Shown here: piece by piece, positions 8,839 through 18,300 of the stretch
How positions within the stretch are numbered: position 1 is the stretch's first letter
Layout of the letters: every line of letters begins with the position of its first letter
Source: Chthonomonadaceae bacterium
GTDB lineage: Bacteria; Armatimonadota; Chthonomonadetes; Chthonomonadales; Chthonomonadaceae
DNA length: 50,263 bases
Assembly: GCA_025352825.1 (NCBI GenBank)
Contig: JANXSG010000072.1
Span: forward strand, 1 to 50,263
Direction of reading: 5' to 3'
Made by a program: the position numbers and the translations under genes
The notes under the pieces: generated by a model
Told to the model about the DNA's origin: nothing
Seen by the model: the letters and a program-made list of their open reading frames with translations, nothing else
The model's database searches: none

Positions 8839-8950
8839 GGGGGGTTGAAAACTCCCGGCATCAAAAAACAGGCGTCTTTCAGACGCAATTCCCGTCTGCT
8901 GAGCGGTTGGCCGCAGGCCTCCCAGAAGGGTATTTCAGTGCCCGGCAATG
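8839..8950. repeat. hairpin repeat family B, copy 1
   Basis: The unit begins with a GGGGGTTGAAAACTCCC stem-loop, continues GGCATCAAAAAACAGGCG, then a GCGTCTTTCAGACGC stem-loop, and ends about 60 bp later with CAGTGCCCGGCAATG. A nearly identical unit lies at 29814-29926, with shorter copies at 29929 and 16548. It fills the tig-clpP gap and could act as a transcription-attenuating structure. Confidence 0.75.
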
Positions 8951-8999
8951 AATTCCTTCACCATTAGTCCCGTAAACACCTCATCAGGAGTACCAGAGA

Positions 9000-9632
9000 A
9001 TGGATCGCATATTTCGCCCGACGCAGGGAGTGATGAAGACTCCCCAGAATGTAATTCCGATGGTTGTAGAGCAGAGTGCACGTGGTGAGCGCGCATACGA
9101 CATCTACTCGCGGCTGCTGAAAGATAGAATTATTTTTATTGGCGAGCCAGTAAGTGATCATCTCGCCAACCTAGTCATCGCCGAACTGCTCTTCCTGGAA
9201 AAAGAGGACCCTGATGCAGATATCGATGTGTACATCAACAGCCCGGGCGGAAGTGTCTCTGCAGGACTGGCTATGTACGATGTGATGAACATGATAAAGT
9301 GCGATGTAGCCACGATATGTGTAGGAATGGCAGCTTCCATGGGCGCAGTACTGCTTGCTGGCGGTGCAGACGGCAAGCGATACGCACTGCCAAATGCACG
9401 TATTATGATCCACGCTGTTGCAGGAGGCTATGAGGGTACCGTACAGGATGCCGAGATACGCCTGAAGGAGATGGTTCGCGCGCACGATACTCTTAACGAA
9501 ATTCTCGCGAAGCATACCAAGCAGCCAGTCGACAAAGTTAGAAGAGATATGGATCGAGACTATTTTATGTCCCCCCAAGAAGCGCTCGAGTATGGAATAA
9601 TAGATAAGATAGCGGAAAAGGGCGAGCGATAA
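9000..9632 (+). CDS. clpP: ATP-dependent Clp protease proteolytic subunit
   Basis: ClpP forms the tetradecameric serine-protease barrel fed by ClpX. The catalytic triad is Ser113 (GMAASMGA), His138 (MIHAVAGG) and Asp187 (RDMDRDYFM), with the same spacing as the E. coli enzyme. The substrate-loop signature [11 protein letters not shown] is at 79-89. The chosen ATG at 9000 has AGGAG 9 nt upstream. A second ATG at 9033 (MKTPQNVIP) has a close AGGGA and would give the more usual length, so the true start may be either. It is followed by clpX 134 bp downstream on the same strand. Confidence 0.95.
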   Translation: MDRIFRPTQGVMKTPQNVIPMVVEQSARGERAYDIYSRLLKDRIIFIGEPVSDHLANLVIAELLFLEKEDPDADIDVYINSPGGSVSAGLAMYDVMNMIKCDVATICVGMAASMGAVLLAGGADGKRYALPNARIMIHAVAGGYEGTVQDAEIRLKEMVRAHDTLNEILAKHTKQPVDKVRRDMDRDYFMSPQEALEYGIIDKIAEKGER

Positions 9633-9766
9633 GCCGATAATCCGATGTCGGCGCCCCGCCATCCTATGGCTGGCTTTTGATTGACTGCATATCTGCACAC
9701 TGTGTATGTAAGGCAAACCATCAGAATAGCTATAGTGTGCTCGGTAAAAAGCCATGGGAGATAACT

Positions 9767-11047
9767 TTGTCTAGGGCCTTTGATCGAATTGATGGTCGTT
9801 GTGTGCTCTGCGGTAAAACTCGCGAGCAGGTTAAAAAGCTGATTCTGGGTGTCCACGGTGGAGTGTGCCTGGACTGCGTAGAGCTATGTAATGATATTGT
9901 ACGCAGTGAGGGGCAGGATGCCGATAAGACGTTGCTTGCCCAGCCCGGCTCCATGCCAAAACCGAAAGAGATCTACCGGATTCTCAGCCAGTATGTGATC
10001 GGGCAGGAGCGTGCCAAGCGAAGTCTTTCCGTAGCGGTTTATAATCACTATAAAAGAATTAACGCCATCAGCCATGATGTGGAACTCCAAAAAAGTAACA
10101 TTATGCTAATCGGCCCTACAGGCTCAGGTAAAACTCTTCTGGCGCAGACGCTCGCCAAAATACTGAATGTCCCTTTTGCTATTGCAGATGCTACCTCCCT
10201 GACAGAGGCTGGATATGTGGGTGAAGATGTTGAGAATATTCTCCTCAAACTGATGCAGTCTGCGGAGACTGGCGCCAATGGAAATGTCGAACAGACAGTC
10301 CGAAACGCTCAGCGGGGAATTATCTACATCGATGAGATCGACAAAATCACTCGTAAAAGTGAAAACCCATCCATTACGAGAGATGTGAGCGGTGAGGGTG
10401 TACAGCAAGCCCTATTGAAAATCCTGGAAGGAACCATTGCAAACGTCCCACCGCAAGGCGGACGAAAGCATCCTCAGCAGGAGTATGTTCAGCTGGATAC
10501 CACCAATATTCTCTTTATCTGCGGGGGTGCATTCGAAGGGCTAGACAACATCATTGATCGCAGAATGCATCAGCGCTCTATGGGAATACGAGCCAGCATG
10601 AGTTCAAAGAGCGAGAGCCAGGCGAATAAGGGAAGCATTTTTGCACATGTCATGCCGGAAGACCTGCTGAAGTTCGGCCTAATCCCAGAATTTATTGGAC
10701 GCCTCCCTATAGTGACAACCCTTGACTCTCTGGATGAGGAAGCGCTGGTAAAGATTCTTGTAGAACCCAAAAATGCGCTGGTGAAGCAGTACACCAAATT
10801 CTTCGAATACGATGGAGTCGAACTCCAGTTTACAGATGGTGCGCTTAAGCAGATTGCCCATGAAGCTATGAAGCGCAGTACGGGTGCGAGAGCGCTGCGC
10901 ACTATTATAGAAGAAGTGATGCTCAATATTATGTATGAGATTCCATCATCTACAGACATCAAGCGCTGTGTTATCGAAGAAGATACCGTACGAGATCGGA
11001 TAGACCCCGTAGTCTTCACAGAAACTCAGCTCCGTCAGGCCAGTTAG
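9767..11047 (+). CDS. clpX: ATP-dependent Clp protease ATP-binding subunit
   Basis: ClpX is the AAA+ unfoldase that delivers substrates to ClpP. The N-terminal zinc-binding domain has Cys12, Cys15, Cys34 and Cys37. The AAA module has Walker A GPTGSGKT near residue 120, Walker B IIYIDEID, and the family's GGAFEGL and FIGRLP motifs. I chose TTG at 9767 because GGGAG lies 6 nt upstream and the resulting N-terminus ([16 protein letters not shown]) matches the family. The frame remains open upstream to an ATG at 9677, but that adds 30 residues without family resemblance. It sits between clpP and lon. Confidence 0.95.
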   Translation: MSRAFDRIDGRCVLCGKTREQVKKLILGVHGGVCLDCVELCNDIVRSEGQDADKTLLAQPGSMPKPKEIYRILSQYVIGQERAKRSLSVAVYNHYKRINAISHDVELQKSNIMLIGPTGSGKTLLAQTLAKILNVPFAIADATSLTEAGYVGEDVENILLKLMQSAETGANGNVEQTVRNAQRGIIYIDEIDKITRKSENPSITRDVSGEGVQQALLKILEGTIANVPPQGGRKHPQQEYVQLDTTNILFICGGAFEGLDNIIDRRMHQRSMGIRASMSSKSESQANKGSIFAHVMPEDLLKFGLIPEFIGRLPIVTTLDSLDEEALVKILVEPKNALVKQYTKFFEYDGVELQFTDGALKQIAHEAMKRSTGARALRTIIEEVMLNIMYEIPSSTDIKRCVIEEDTVRDRIDPVVFTETQLRQAS

Positions 11048-11107
11048 ATGATTTCTCCGGGCAGGGATTAACCTTAGCCCCGGCAATTGCAACCTTTTAA
11101 TACAGCA

Positions 11108-11168
11108 GTCTAACGATGATATAATCCGGCTGGAATCTTCCCTGCCGGATTATGTCATCATGTTAGAC
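11108..11168 (+). terminator. long inverted repeat between clpX and lon
   Basis: The left arm (11108-11130, GTCTAACGATGAT then ATAATCCGGC) pairs with the right arm (11144-11168, GCCGGATTATGTCATCATG then TTAGAC) over roughly 22 bp with small bulges and a 13-nt loop. TTTT follows directly, and the lon Shine-Dalgarno AGGAG begins 2 nt after that. It could be an intrinsic terminator of clpX, an attenuator controlling lon, or an operator; a TATAAT (11120-11125) lies inside the left arm. Confidence 0.55.
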
Positions 11169-11183
11169 TTTTAGGAGTTTTAT

Positions 11184-13643
11184 ATGCCTCGATCACCTCG
11201 ACGGCCGAGATCGGCAGATTCTCTCGTAGAAGCAGCCACTCCCGTACGTAAACCTCGTGCTCCCAAAAAGCCTAACCCGTCTCCTGTGAATGGCAGTACT
11301 CCCCTCAAAAAGACAGAATTTCCTCTTGTACTCCCTCTGCTGCCAATTCGCGACCAGGTCTATTTTCCACACATGATTTTTCCTTTGGTCGTTGGACGAG
11401 AGAAATCGGTACGCGCACTGGAGGAGGCTGCCTCTCAGGAGAGATACATTCTGATAGTAGCTCAGAAAAATCTGCAGGCTGAAGTCCCGGAGCCAGAAGA
11501 TATCTATGAGGTGGGAATCGTTGCCGAGATTATGCAGATGCTTCGTGTACCGGATGGCACCGTACGTGTTATGCTTGAAGGTATTGAACGGTGTAAAATC
11601 ATCAAATATGTGAACACCGAGCCGTACTATTCGGTGCTTGTAGAGCCTCTTCCCACGAATGAAGTCAAGGATCTGGCTACGGAAGCATTTATGCGCAGCG
11701 TAGTCACACAGTTTGAGCAGGTTGTCAATATCAGCAAGAATATTCAGCCTGAGGCGCTCATTAATGTAATGAATACGGAAGAGCCTGGCCGGTTGGCGGA
11801 TGTCATCACCCCCTACTTGCGCCAGATGCGCATTGAGGCTCAGCAGGAGGTTCTCGAAACTCAGAGCGTAACGGATCGACTGCACAAACTCTCGTTGGTT
11901 CTTAAAAAAGAGGCCGAAATTCTGGAGATTCAGCGTCACATCCGCTCGCGGGTTGAGAAGGAGATGGGCGACACCCAGCGTGAATTCTTCCTGCGGGAGC
12001 AGCTCAAAGCTATTCAACAAGAGCTTGGCGAACGTGACGAACGCAGCAGTGAGATAGATGAGTATCGCTCTAAAATCGTGGAGTGTGCCATGCCTACCGA
12101 TGCGGCGGAGCGCTCGAACCGAGAGGTAGACCGCCTGGAGAAGATGCCATTTGCCGCGCCGGAAGGTGTGGTCATCCGAAACTATCTGGACTGGCTTGTC
12201 GCTCTTCCGTGGAACAAAACTACTCCGGATGATATCGATCTGAACGAGGCCGCCAAGACGCTAGATGAAGATCACTACGGTTTGGAAAAAGCGAAAGAGC
12301 GTATCGTCGAGTTCTTGGCAGTTCGAAAGCTGACGGGTTCTTCGAAAGGGCCGATTCTCTGTTTTGTTGGCCCGCCTGGCGTGGGTAAAACTTCTATTGG
12401 TAAGAGTATCGCGAAGGCTCTGGGGCGTAAATTTATCCGAGTATCTCTGGGCGGCGTGCGGGACGAGGCCGAGATTCGAGGGCACCGCCGAACCTATGTT
12501 GGGGCGCTGCCTGGCCGCATCCTTCAAGGCATTAAACAGGCCGGAACCAAAAATCCTGTCTTTATGCTGGATGAGATAGATAAACTGGGAATGGATTTTC
12601 GGGGCGATCCGTCGTCTGCTTTGCTGGAGGCGCTCGATCCGGAACAGAACTCGGAGTTTAGCGACCACTATATGGAGGTTCCGTTCGATCTTTCGGATGT
12701 GATGTTCGTGACGACAGCAAATCTACTCGACCCGATCCCGGCGGCTCTTCGTGACCGTATGGAAGTGATCACTTTCGCCGGCTATACAGAGCTCGAAAAG
12801 CTGAATATTGCGAAGAGTTTCCTGGTTCCAAAACAGCGGCGTGACCACGGCCTGACGGAAGATAACCTGGTAATCACGGAGGACGCTCTGCGAACTCTCA
12901 TCCGAGAGTACACGCGCGAGGCCGGGGTACGTAACCTGGAACGGGAGATAGCTACGCTCTGCCGTAAAATTGCCCGCAAGGTGGTGGATGGCAATGTGGA
13001 TAAGGTGACTATCGATGCCCCAGATATGAAAGAGTGGCTGGGTTTACGGCGCTACCACTATGGCGTGATGGAGGAGCAGGATCAGATCGCGGCGGCGACC
13101 GGGTTGGTATACACTGAGTTCGGCGGGGATATCGTTACCATCGAAGTGAGCCTGCTGAAAGGCCGAGAGGGCAAAGTCCAACTCACTGGCCAGCTTGGTG
13201 ACGTGATGAAGGAGTCGGCACAGACTGCTCTCTCGTTCATTCGGTCGCGGGCAGCGGAACTAGGTGTCGATGAGGATTTCTACCTGAATCAGGATGTGCA
13301 TGTGCATGTTCCTGCAGGTGCGGTACCTAAAGATGGCCCTTCCGCCGGTATCACTCTGGCTACTGCAATCGCCTCTGCCCTAACACGCCGTCCAATACGC
13401 AAGGAGGTGGCAATGACGGGTGAAATAACTCTGAGAGGTCGTGTACTTCCGGTAGGCGGCATCAAAGAGAAAGTTCTTGCTGCGCACAGAGCAGGCATTC
13501 GCACGGTGATACTTCCTAAAGAGAATGAAAAAGATTTGGAGGAACTTCCGGAGAATGTCCGTGGTGAGATGTGCTTCCTCCACGTATCCCATATGGACGA
13601 AGTTCTCAAGTTAGCTCTACAGCCCAAGGTAGAGAGGAAATAG
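11184..13643 (+). CDS. lon: ATP-dependent Lon protease
   Basis: Lon is a soluble AAA+ serine protease that degrades damaged and regulatory proteins. The 819 residues contain the N-terminal substrate-binding domain ([19 protein letters not shown] from about 51), AAA+ Walker [10 protein letters not shown] near residue 396 with Walker [11 protein letters not shown], and the C-terminal protease domain. The catalytic Ser lies in [10 protein letters not shown] near residue 719 and the Lys in [12 protein letters not shown] near 763. The first 50 residues are basic and proline-rich (RRPRSADS..., PKKPNPSP), longer than in most Lon proteins. The start has AGGAG upstream, directly after a long hairpin. 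It closes the tig-clpP-clpX-lon cluster. Confidence 0.96.
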   Translation: MPRSPRRPRSADSLVEAATPVRKPRAPKKPNPSPVNGSTPLKKTEFPLVLPLLPIRDQVYFPHMIFPLVVGREKSVRALEEAASQERYILIVAQKNLQAEVPEPEDIYEVGIVAEIMQMLRVPDGTVRVMLEGIERCKIIKYVNTEPYYSVLVEPLPTNEVKDLATEAFMRSVVTQFEQVVNISKNIQPEALINVMNTEEPGRLADVITPYLRQMRIEAQQEVLETQSVTDRLHKLSLVLKKEAEILEIQRHIRSRVEKEMGDTQREFFLREQLKAIQQELGERDERSSEIDEYRSKIVECAMPTDAAERSNREVDRLEKMPFAAPEGVVIRNYLDWLVALPWNKTTPDDIDLNEAAKTLDEDHYGLEKAKERIVEFLAVRKLTGSSKGPILCFVGPPGVGKTSIGKSIAKALGRKFIRVSLGGVRDEAEIRGHRRTYVGALPGRILQGIKQAGTKNPVFMLDEIDKLGMDFRGDPSSALLEALDPEQNSEFSDHYMEVPFDLSDVMFVTTANLLDPIPAALRDRMEVITFAGYTELEKLNIAKSFLVPKQRRDHGLTEDNLVITEDALRTLIREYTREAGVRNLEREIATLCRKIARKVVDGNVDKVTIDAPDMKEWLGLRRYHYGVMEEQDQIAAATGLVYTEFGGDIVTIEVSLLKGREGKVQLTGQLGDVMKESAQTALSFIRSRAAELGVDEDFYLNQDVHVHVPAGAVPKDGPSAGITLATAIASALTRRPIRKEVAMTGEITLRGRVLPVGGIKEKVLAAHRAGIRTVILPKENEKDLEELPENVRGEMCFLHVSHMDEVLKLALQPKVERK

Positions 13644-13694
13644 CGTGCCACTTAGTAATTCAGTTAGTATAGATGGGCAAAGCAAGATTATTGA

Positions 13695-13793
13695 TCAAGT
13701 ATATTGTCGCTTAAATTGTCCACCTGCCGCATATAACCGCTGAACAACATTGCCCTGAGGATCGAAAGTGTAGAAACAGTGGCCACTGCATAT
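13695..13793 (-). pseudogene. fragment resembling an RHS/YD-repeat protein
   Basis: On the minus strand an open stretch of 32 codons reads CFYTFDPQGNVVQRLYAAGG and then QFKRQYT, closely resembling the Y-x-x-D-x-x-G-N-x-x-x-x YD/RHS repeat seen near the C-terminal core of RHS proteins. A stop codon precedes it and another ends it, with no start or flanking RHS sequence. It looks like a relic of a larger gene lost from this site between lon and the prepilin. The match is short, so this is tentative. Confidence 0.35.
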
Positions 13794-13856
13794 TCAAGAG
13801 TGTGATAAGAGCATATGTTTTGACGATCAATAATCTAACTTTCAATCCATAGTGCA

Positions 13857-13888
13857 TAAAAAAACAGGCAGCTTGAGCTGCCTGTTTT
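13857..13888 (-). terminator. intrinsic terminator of the prepilin gene
   Basis: AAAACAGGCAGCT and AGCTGCCTGTTTT form a perfect 13-bp stem around a 2-nt centre (13861-13888). On the minus strand it is followed by a run of T. It lies about 28 bp past the prepilin stop. It may also stop lon transcription from the other side. Confidence 0.8.
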
Positions 13889-13915
13889 ACTGATTCTCAC
13901 ACGAGCATACTAGGT

Positions 13916-14809
13916 TTAGTAGCCCAATGTTTTACAGTTACCTGGATTATTTCCGCCATCGTAGTCGCTATAGTAGGAACAGAGGTCAGCTGCGGAGGAA
14001 GGATCGCCGTAGTTGGTCTTAGCACCCGGGTATCGCTGCCATTTCGCATGGGTGTCGACATACACAAAGTTGTTACCCAGTGTGTGGCGAGCAGTGGAGG
14101 TGGCGCGGACTACACTCTCACAAGGAGTATCGGTAAAGCCAGGCCAGTGTGCTGGTCGCATGGCGTTCAGGGTTATGCTGGAGAGAGGCGGCTCATTGGT
14201 GTCTGCTTCCATGAAGATCTGTGAAGGGGCAGAAGCCGCTGCCAGAGCTTTGCCACGTTTTGGTGTACCACGCACTGTTGTCTTCACCTGAATGCCATTG
14301 AAATTGACTAAGACAACATCGCCGCCATTCGGGGCTGGTGCTCCGTTTCCAGCATCGAAGAGGCCAGTTCCATCACTCCAGGTTATTCCCATGTTAAACC
14401 CATATCCCCACAGATATGGCTCGCCGGTCGGGTTATCACGCTCGCCTGGCTTCAGGTACCAGGTACCGTAGTCATCAGAGGTGTTTTCGCCACATGCTGC
14501 ATCAGCAGTGGTGGTGGAGACCGTTTTGGATGGGCATAGCAGAATCTTGGTGCTCTTCATGTAGGGCTGTACGAAGAAGTTGGCATCTCCGAGAAAGCCT
14601 TTTGCCCAGGATGTTGGAAAGGTTTCATCAGCGTCCTGAACATACATCATGAGAGAGAGGCCGAGTTGCTTCACGTTGGAAAGACAAGCTGTGGCACGGG
14701 CTTTTTCACGCGCCTGTGCGAACACAGGGAAAAGAATGGCTGCCAGGATGGCGATGATTGCTATGACGACTAGCAGTTCGATAAGGGTAAATCCCTTGCG
14801 ATTCGACAT
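13916..14809 (-). CDS. type II secretion/type IV pilin-like prepilin with H-X9-DG-like tail (DUF1559-type)
   Basis: The 297-residue product begins MSNRKG, then [20 protein letters not shown], a class III prepilin leader with the usual cleavage after Gly and Glu at mature +5. The helix continues into the [18 protein letters not shown] segment typical of this family. The globular domain has [18 protein letters not shown] and DETFP motifs. The C-terminal motif reads H-X9-DT ([12 protein letters not shown]) rather than the usual H-X9-DG. The start at 14809 has AAAGGAG 5 nt upstream; the frame extends to 14890 without support. A perfect-stem terminator follows. Paralogues are at 33053 (+) and 49030 (-). 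The product is probably a minor or pseudo-pilin at the cell envelope. Confidence 0.9.
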   Translation of the reverse strand: MSNRKGFTLIELLVVIAIIAILAAILFPVFAQAREKARATACLSNVKQLGLSLMMYVQDADETFPTSWAKGFLGDANFFVQPYMKSTKILLCPSKTVSTTTADAACGENTSDDYGTWYLKPGERDNPTGEPYLWGYGFNMGITWSDGTGLFDAGNGAPAPNGGDVVLVNFNGIQVKTTVRGTPKRGKALAAASAPSQIFMEADTNEPPLSSITLNAMRPAHWPGFTDTPCESVVRATSTARHTLGNNFVYVDTHAKWQRYPGAKTNYGDPSSAADLCSYYSDYDGGNNPGNCKTLGY

Positions 14810-14972
14810 ATTTTTCTCCTTTAATGGTGATCGGGAATATAATTCCCTTAGTGGGGAAATAGAAGCTATGCCTTGCCATGAGAAAGGCATTAGCAGATTA
14901 CAAAAACGCCAGCAGATAAATACAAATTAAAAAACTTGTATTTATATATGGGCATTTTGGTTCATCATAGTT

Positions 14973-15000
14973 AGTATAGCATAAAATGTTTTCCCTGCAA
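14973..15000 (-). promoter_or_regulatory. candidate promoter of the prepilin gene
   Basis: On the minus strand TTGCAG (15000-14995) and TATACT (14978-14973) are 16 bp apart, giving a leader of about 160 nt. The rest of 14810-15147 is AT-rich intergenic DNA with no recognisable gene. Confidence 0.4.
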
Positions 15001-15147
15001 ACAGGTATTTCGTTAAGAAACTATTAAATTTTGATTAAGGAACGAATCCAGTTCGATGCAATGTTTTTAATGCGCACATCATCAGCCATAAAAACACAGT
15101 TTTAATGCACTTTGAATTTGCAATTTTGTTATCAAAGGAGCAGAGGT

Positions 15148-15219
15148 ATGCGAGAGCGGTCTGTGGAACTTCCATCTACTATATTATCAGAAAACATCTG
15201 TCTTCGGGAAAGTAATTGA
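15148..15219 (+). CDS. possible 23-residue leader peptide overlapping the solute-binding protein start
   Basis: An ATG with a strong AAAGGAG/AGAGG region just upstream opens a 23-codon frame (MRERSVELPS...). It ends in TGA at 15217-15219 and overlaps the TTG start of the solute-binding protein by 3 nt. That protein has only a weak ribosome-binding site of its own, so translation could be coupled. The frame is short and the peptide resembles nothing I know. It may instead be a decayed older start. Confidence 0.35.
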   Translation: MRERSVELPSTILSENICLRESN

Positions 15220-16538
15220 CTGTTATGCGCATGGTATCAGCTCCCAACTCCACCATATTATTAATCCCTTTTGCTGTTGCGCTGTTGCTATGCTTTCCTG
15301 GATGCAGTAGGATCCACCCTTCACAAAAGGAAGTTCTGACAATATGGTCAGCTCCAACGGGATTGGAGGAGCAGTCGTTCAAGAAGCTGTGCGCCAGGTT
15401 TGAAAGAGAGCATCCGCAGATTACTATCAAACACATGGGGGGGCTGACACAGGAGAAACTTGAGAGCGCTATCGTAGCTGGATGCCCGCCCGACCTCGCC
15501 TATATCTATAATATCGTTGGGATTGCCCCCATGGCTGCGAATGGCGCTCTGGTTTCTCTGGACTCCTATTTCCAGAGGTCTGGGCTTCATGAGAAGGATT
15601 TCTTACCAGGAGCCATTGCACAGATGCGCTTCCGAGGCAATTTGTATGCCATGCCTACCACTCGGGATTCACGCGCATTGTATTATAATCGGACTCGCTT
15701 TAAAGAAGCTGGCCTCGATCCTGCCCATCCACCGCAAACACTGGAAGAGCTGGTTGAATACGCTAAAAGAATGACACATACGGGTTCGGATGGAAATCTC
15801 ACCAGTTTAGGCATGTTTTTACCGGCAGATGCTGCTGTACTGTTTGCAATATTTGGTGGGGGTATATGGGATGATCATCGACAGGCTCTCACCATAAACC
15901 GAACAGAGAATGTAGAAGCCTTGAAATGGCTGGTCGATCTTGCAGATGCACAGGGAGGATTCAGGGCAGTTTCGGCGTTCGCGGCCGGATTTGGCAGTGA
16001 TACCAGTTCTCAAAATCCGCTGGCTACAGGGAAAGTCGGAATGAAAATTGATGGGGAGTATGAGGCAATGCATATCGAAAAGTTTGCGCCAGAGACCGAC
16101 TATGCGCTGGCGGAACTGCCCCACCCGCAATCGCGGCCTGATCTGAAAAACATAGCTTGGATGGATGGAGATTTTATTGCAATACCCAGTGGATCGAAGC
16201 ATCCATATCTGGGATGGGAGTTTATTCGATGGATGCAGATGCCTTCCCAGCAAAGTGAATATGCGGTCTCCATGAGTAACCTGCCCACTATTCTCTCTAT
16301 CCGACATGCACCAGAATTCTCAGGGGGCTCCAAAAGTAAAAGGGCGCTCGGTTTCGTACTAAACCACATTGCCAGCGAATCGCCCAATCCACGTTTCTTA
16401 CCTACACTGCCCGTGATCCAGGTCTTTGAGAATGCACTTCGTAACACCATTGATAAGGCACTCTACCATGATCTTACTCCTGCAGAGGCTCTTAACCAGC
16501 TTCAAGCCAAGATGGAAAAAGAGCTGCAGCTATATTGA
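15216..16538 (+). CDS. extracellular solute-binding lipoprotein, family 1 (sugar ABC-type)
   Basis: The 440-residue protein has a lipoprotein signal: a hydrophobic segment TILLIPFAVALLLC and lipobox FPGC near residue 30. The mature part opens with VLTIWSAPTGLEEQSFKKL and carries the two-lobe family 1 pattern (QITIKHMGGLTQEKLESAI, CPPDLAYI, YAMPTTRDSRALYYN). It probably captures an oligosaccharide or related solute at the membrane for an ABC importer, but no permease or ATPase gene is near. The TTG at 15216 overlaps the stop of a short upstream frame; ATG codons at 15225 and 15231 are alternatives. Its 3' end runs into a hairpin repeat that may terminate transcription. Confidence 0.85.
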   Translation: MTVMRMVSAPNSTILLIPFAVALLLCFPGCSRIHPSQKEVLTIWSAPTGLEEQSFKKLCARFEREHPQITIKHMGGLTQEKLESAIVAGCPPDLAYIYNIVGIAPMAANGALVSLDSYFQRSGLHEKDFLPGAIAQMRFRGNLYAMPTTRDSRALYYNRTRFKEAGLDPAHPPQTLEELVEYAKRMTHTGSDGNLTSLGMFLPADAAVLFAIFGGGIWDDHRQALTINRTENVEALKWLVDLADAQGGFRAVSAFAAGFGSDTSSQNPLATGKVGMKIDGEYEAMHIEKFAPETDYALAELPHPQSRPDLKNIAWMDGDFIAIPSGSKHPYLGWEFIRWMQMPSQQSEYAVSMSNLPTILSIRHAPEFSGGSKSKRALGFVLNHIASESPNPRFLPTLPVIQVFENALRNTIDKALYHDLTPAEALNQLQAKMEKELQLY

Positions 16539-16547
16539 AGTGGATAC

Positions 16548-16596
16548 AGGGATTGAAAAATCCCGTCTGGAAAAAACAGGCGTCTTTCAGAAGCAT
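16548..16596. repeat. hairpin repeat family B, partial copy
   Basis: A GGGATTGAAAAATCCC stem-loop is followed by AAAAAACAGGCGTCTTTCAG, matching the front half of the units at 8839 and 29814 with the second stem imperfect (AGAAGC instead of AGACGC). It begins about 10 bp after the solute-binding protein stop and could serve as its transcription end. Confidence 0.55.
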
Positions 16597-16703
16597 GCGT
16601 TATCGTAATAAGTGGTTCCTATAGTGCGAAAGCGTATTCGTCATTAAAATGAAACGAATGTCGTCTGCCTGAATGAAAGATTTGAGCAGCCATGGAGGCG
16701 AAA

Positions 16704-17303
16704 ATGAATAATCACGAGGTTATGAATGGTAATCCGCAAATGAATGGCGAACTGATAGTAGTTTCTGGGCCGTCTGGTGTTGGTAAGGATGCCCTGCTGG
16801 AACTGCTTTTCGATAGTCTGCCGGGAGTGGTGAGAAGTGTGAGCGCAACGACTCGCCCTCCTCGCGATGCCGAAATTGACGGCAAAGATTACCACTTTAT
16901 ATCAAGAGGAGAGTTCGAAAAAGGGATTGAATCGGGATATTTCTATGAATATGCAGAGTACGGCGGAAATCTGTATGGGACGCCCAAATCTGCAGTCGAT
17001 GAACAGCGCGCAGCGGGTAACGACGTTATCTTGAAAATCGAGGTTCAAGGCGCGGAGTTGGTAAAAAAACTAACTCCAGATGCTCACCTGGTTTTCATCG
17101 AGCCGCCATCCTTCGAAGAATTGGAGAAAAGGCTGCGCTCCCGTAAGACCGATACCGACGAAAAAATTGCCGAACGTCTTGGCATCGCGCAAAAAGAGCT
17201 TGGTCTCAGTGAAAATTACGATTATCGAATAGTAAACGATGATCTGCTAGAAACTGCAAGCAGACTTAAAAATCTAATTCTCTCTTTGCGAGATCGTACT
17301 TGA
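16704..17303 (+). CDS. gmk: guanylate kinase
   Basis: Guanylate kinase converts GMP and ATP to GDP and ADP in the cytosol. The P-loop GPSGVGKD is at residues 22-29, followed by the GMP-binding pattern SVSATTRPPRDAEIDGKDYHF and YGTPKSAVDE. The lid and C-terminal segments EKRLRSRKTDTDEKI and NYDYRIVNDD are present, and the 199-residue length is normal. The ATG at 16704 has GGAGG 5 nt upstream; an ATG at 16692 overlaps that site and is less likely. In many bacteria gmk is followed by rpoZ and coaBC. Here coaBC is 5.4 kb downstream and no rpoZ was seen between them. Confidence 0.95.
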   Translation: MNNHEVMNGNPQMNGELIVVSGPSGVGKDALLELLFDSLPGVVRSVSATTRPPRDAEIDGKDYHFISRGEFEKGIESGYFYEYAEYGGNLYGTPKSAVDEQRAAGNDVILKIEVQGAELVKKLTPDAHLVFIEPPSFEELEKRLRSRKTDTDEKIAERLGIAQKELGLSENYDYRIVNDDLLETASRLKNLILSLRDRT

Positions 17304-18296
17304 CTACTTTTCATGATGATGTTCTTTAAATAGTTCTCTGCCTTCATGTATAGCCAAACCGATCTGCTCTCTATCACCCTTACGCCCGTTGTACCAGAGA
17401 AGCCATCGGTTTTTATCAAAAATTGTATACGGTTTATAAACTGCATCAAAATCCCAGTCATGGGGAAATCTTCGGCTCCAAATAATTGGATTATTTTTGA
17501 ATCTTTGCCAATCGGTAACTCCATTGCGTGAGCGTGCCAATCCGATCTGAGCATAGCTGACATCTTCAAAGCCAATGTAAAACATGATGTAGCAGCCGTT
17601 ATCTTTGATGACCTGGCATGCGGTCACTCGATCTTGTTCCCATTTATTCTTTTTTGCCGGTCGGAATATCGGGTTACCAACATGCCTCTTCCAGTTAAGG
17701 CCGTCCTTGCTTACTGCGTAGCCAATGGCGTTTGGTTCACTCTGCTCACCGCCGGAATACCACATCTTATATTCATTGGCTTTGGTATCCCAAAGTACAT
17801 CCGGGCACATCAAAGCCACACCTTCCCACTTCGAATCAGGGCTTAGGACGGGTTTTGCACTGAGTCGATTCCAATGAACCCCATCGCTGCTGTCGGCAAA
17901 TCCGATCGCCGAATGTCCGTTTGCCTGGCCTGTGTACCACATTAGATAGCGATTTCCCTTGCGGATAACTACAGGCCGATTAACAACATACTCCCAACCG
18001 GACTGCTCATTCGGCCCGAGCACAATAACAGGTTTGCTCCAATGAATTCCATCTTTACTCTCAACGACGGCAATACTGTTTTTGGGCCGCCAGGAGAACC
18101 ACATCCGAAATATTGCTCCCTCTTTCAATACAGAGATATCGAAACAGGTTCCTAGATTACCACCGAGTACAGGGTTTCCTGGCCATTTTTCCCATCTGCC
18201 CGAAGTTTCTGTTGTGATCTGATGTGAAGTTACTCCTCCATTCATAGCGAGTATAATGACAAGAGGCAGTAGAGAGAACATAGTATGAAACCTCAT
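17304..18296 (-). CDS. secreted five-bladed beta-propeller protein, glycosidase-like (GH43/GH32/GH130-type fold)
   Basis: The 330-residue product starts with a signal peptide (MRFHTMFSLLPLVIILAMNGG). It then shows five similar blades of the form G-x-x-W-x-x-x-x-x-P-(V/I)-(L/F)... alternating with MWYTG, MWYSG, MFYIG and LWYNG strands. This is the pattern of glycosyl hydrolases and phosphorylases of the furanosidase/GH130-like propeller fold. A role in carbohydrate processing outside the cytoplasm is likely; the exact family and catalytic acids cannot be fixed by eye. The start at 18296 was chosen for its signal peptide; a longer frame to 18458 overlaps the upstream hydrolase. It is the last gene of the lnt-hydrolase-propeller operon, and its stop abuts the gmk stop from the opposite strand. 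Confidence 0.65.
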   Translation of the reverse strand: MRFHTMFSLLPLVIILAMNGGVTSHQITTETSGRWEKWPGNPVLGGNLGTCFDISVLKEGAIFRMWFSWRPKNSIAVVESKDGIHWSKPVIVLGPNEQSGWEYVVNRPVVIRKGNRYLMWYTGQANGHSAIGFADSSDGVHWNRLSAKPVLSPDSKWEGVALMCPDVLWDTKANEYKMWYSGGEQSEPNAIGYAVSKDGLNWKRHVGNPIFRPAKKNKWEQDRVTACQVIKDNGCYIMFYIGFEDVSYAQIGLARSRNGVTDWQRFKNNPIIWSRRFPHDWDFDAVYKPYTIFDKNRWLLWYNGRKGDREQIGLAIHEGRELFKEHHHEK

Positions 18297-18300
18297 TTTA

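Noticed and set aside
9677-9766. Upstream ATG extension of clpX
   Set aside because: The 30 extra residues do not resemble ClpX, and the TTG at 9767 has a good ribosome-binding site and gives the normal N-terminus.
11193-12020. 275-codon open frame antisense to lon
   Set aside because: It lies wholly inside lon in the opposite direction, has no family resemblance or ribosome-binding site, and mirrors the lon codon pattern.
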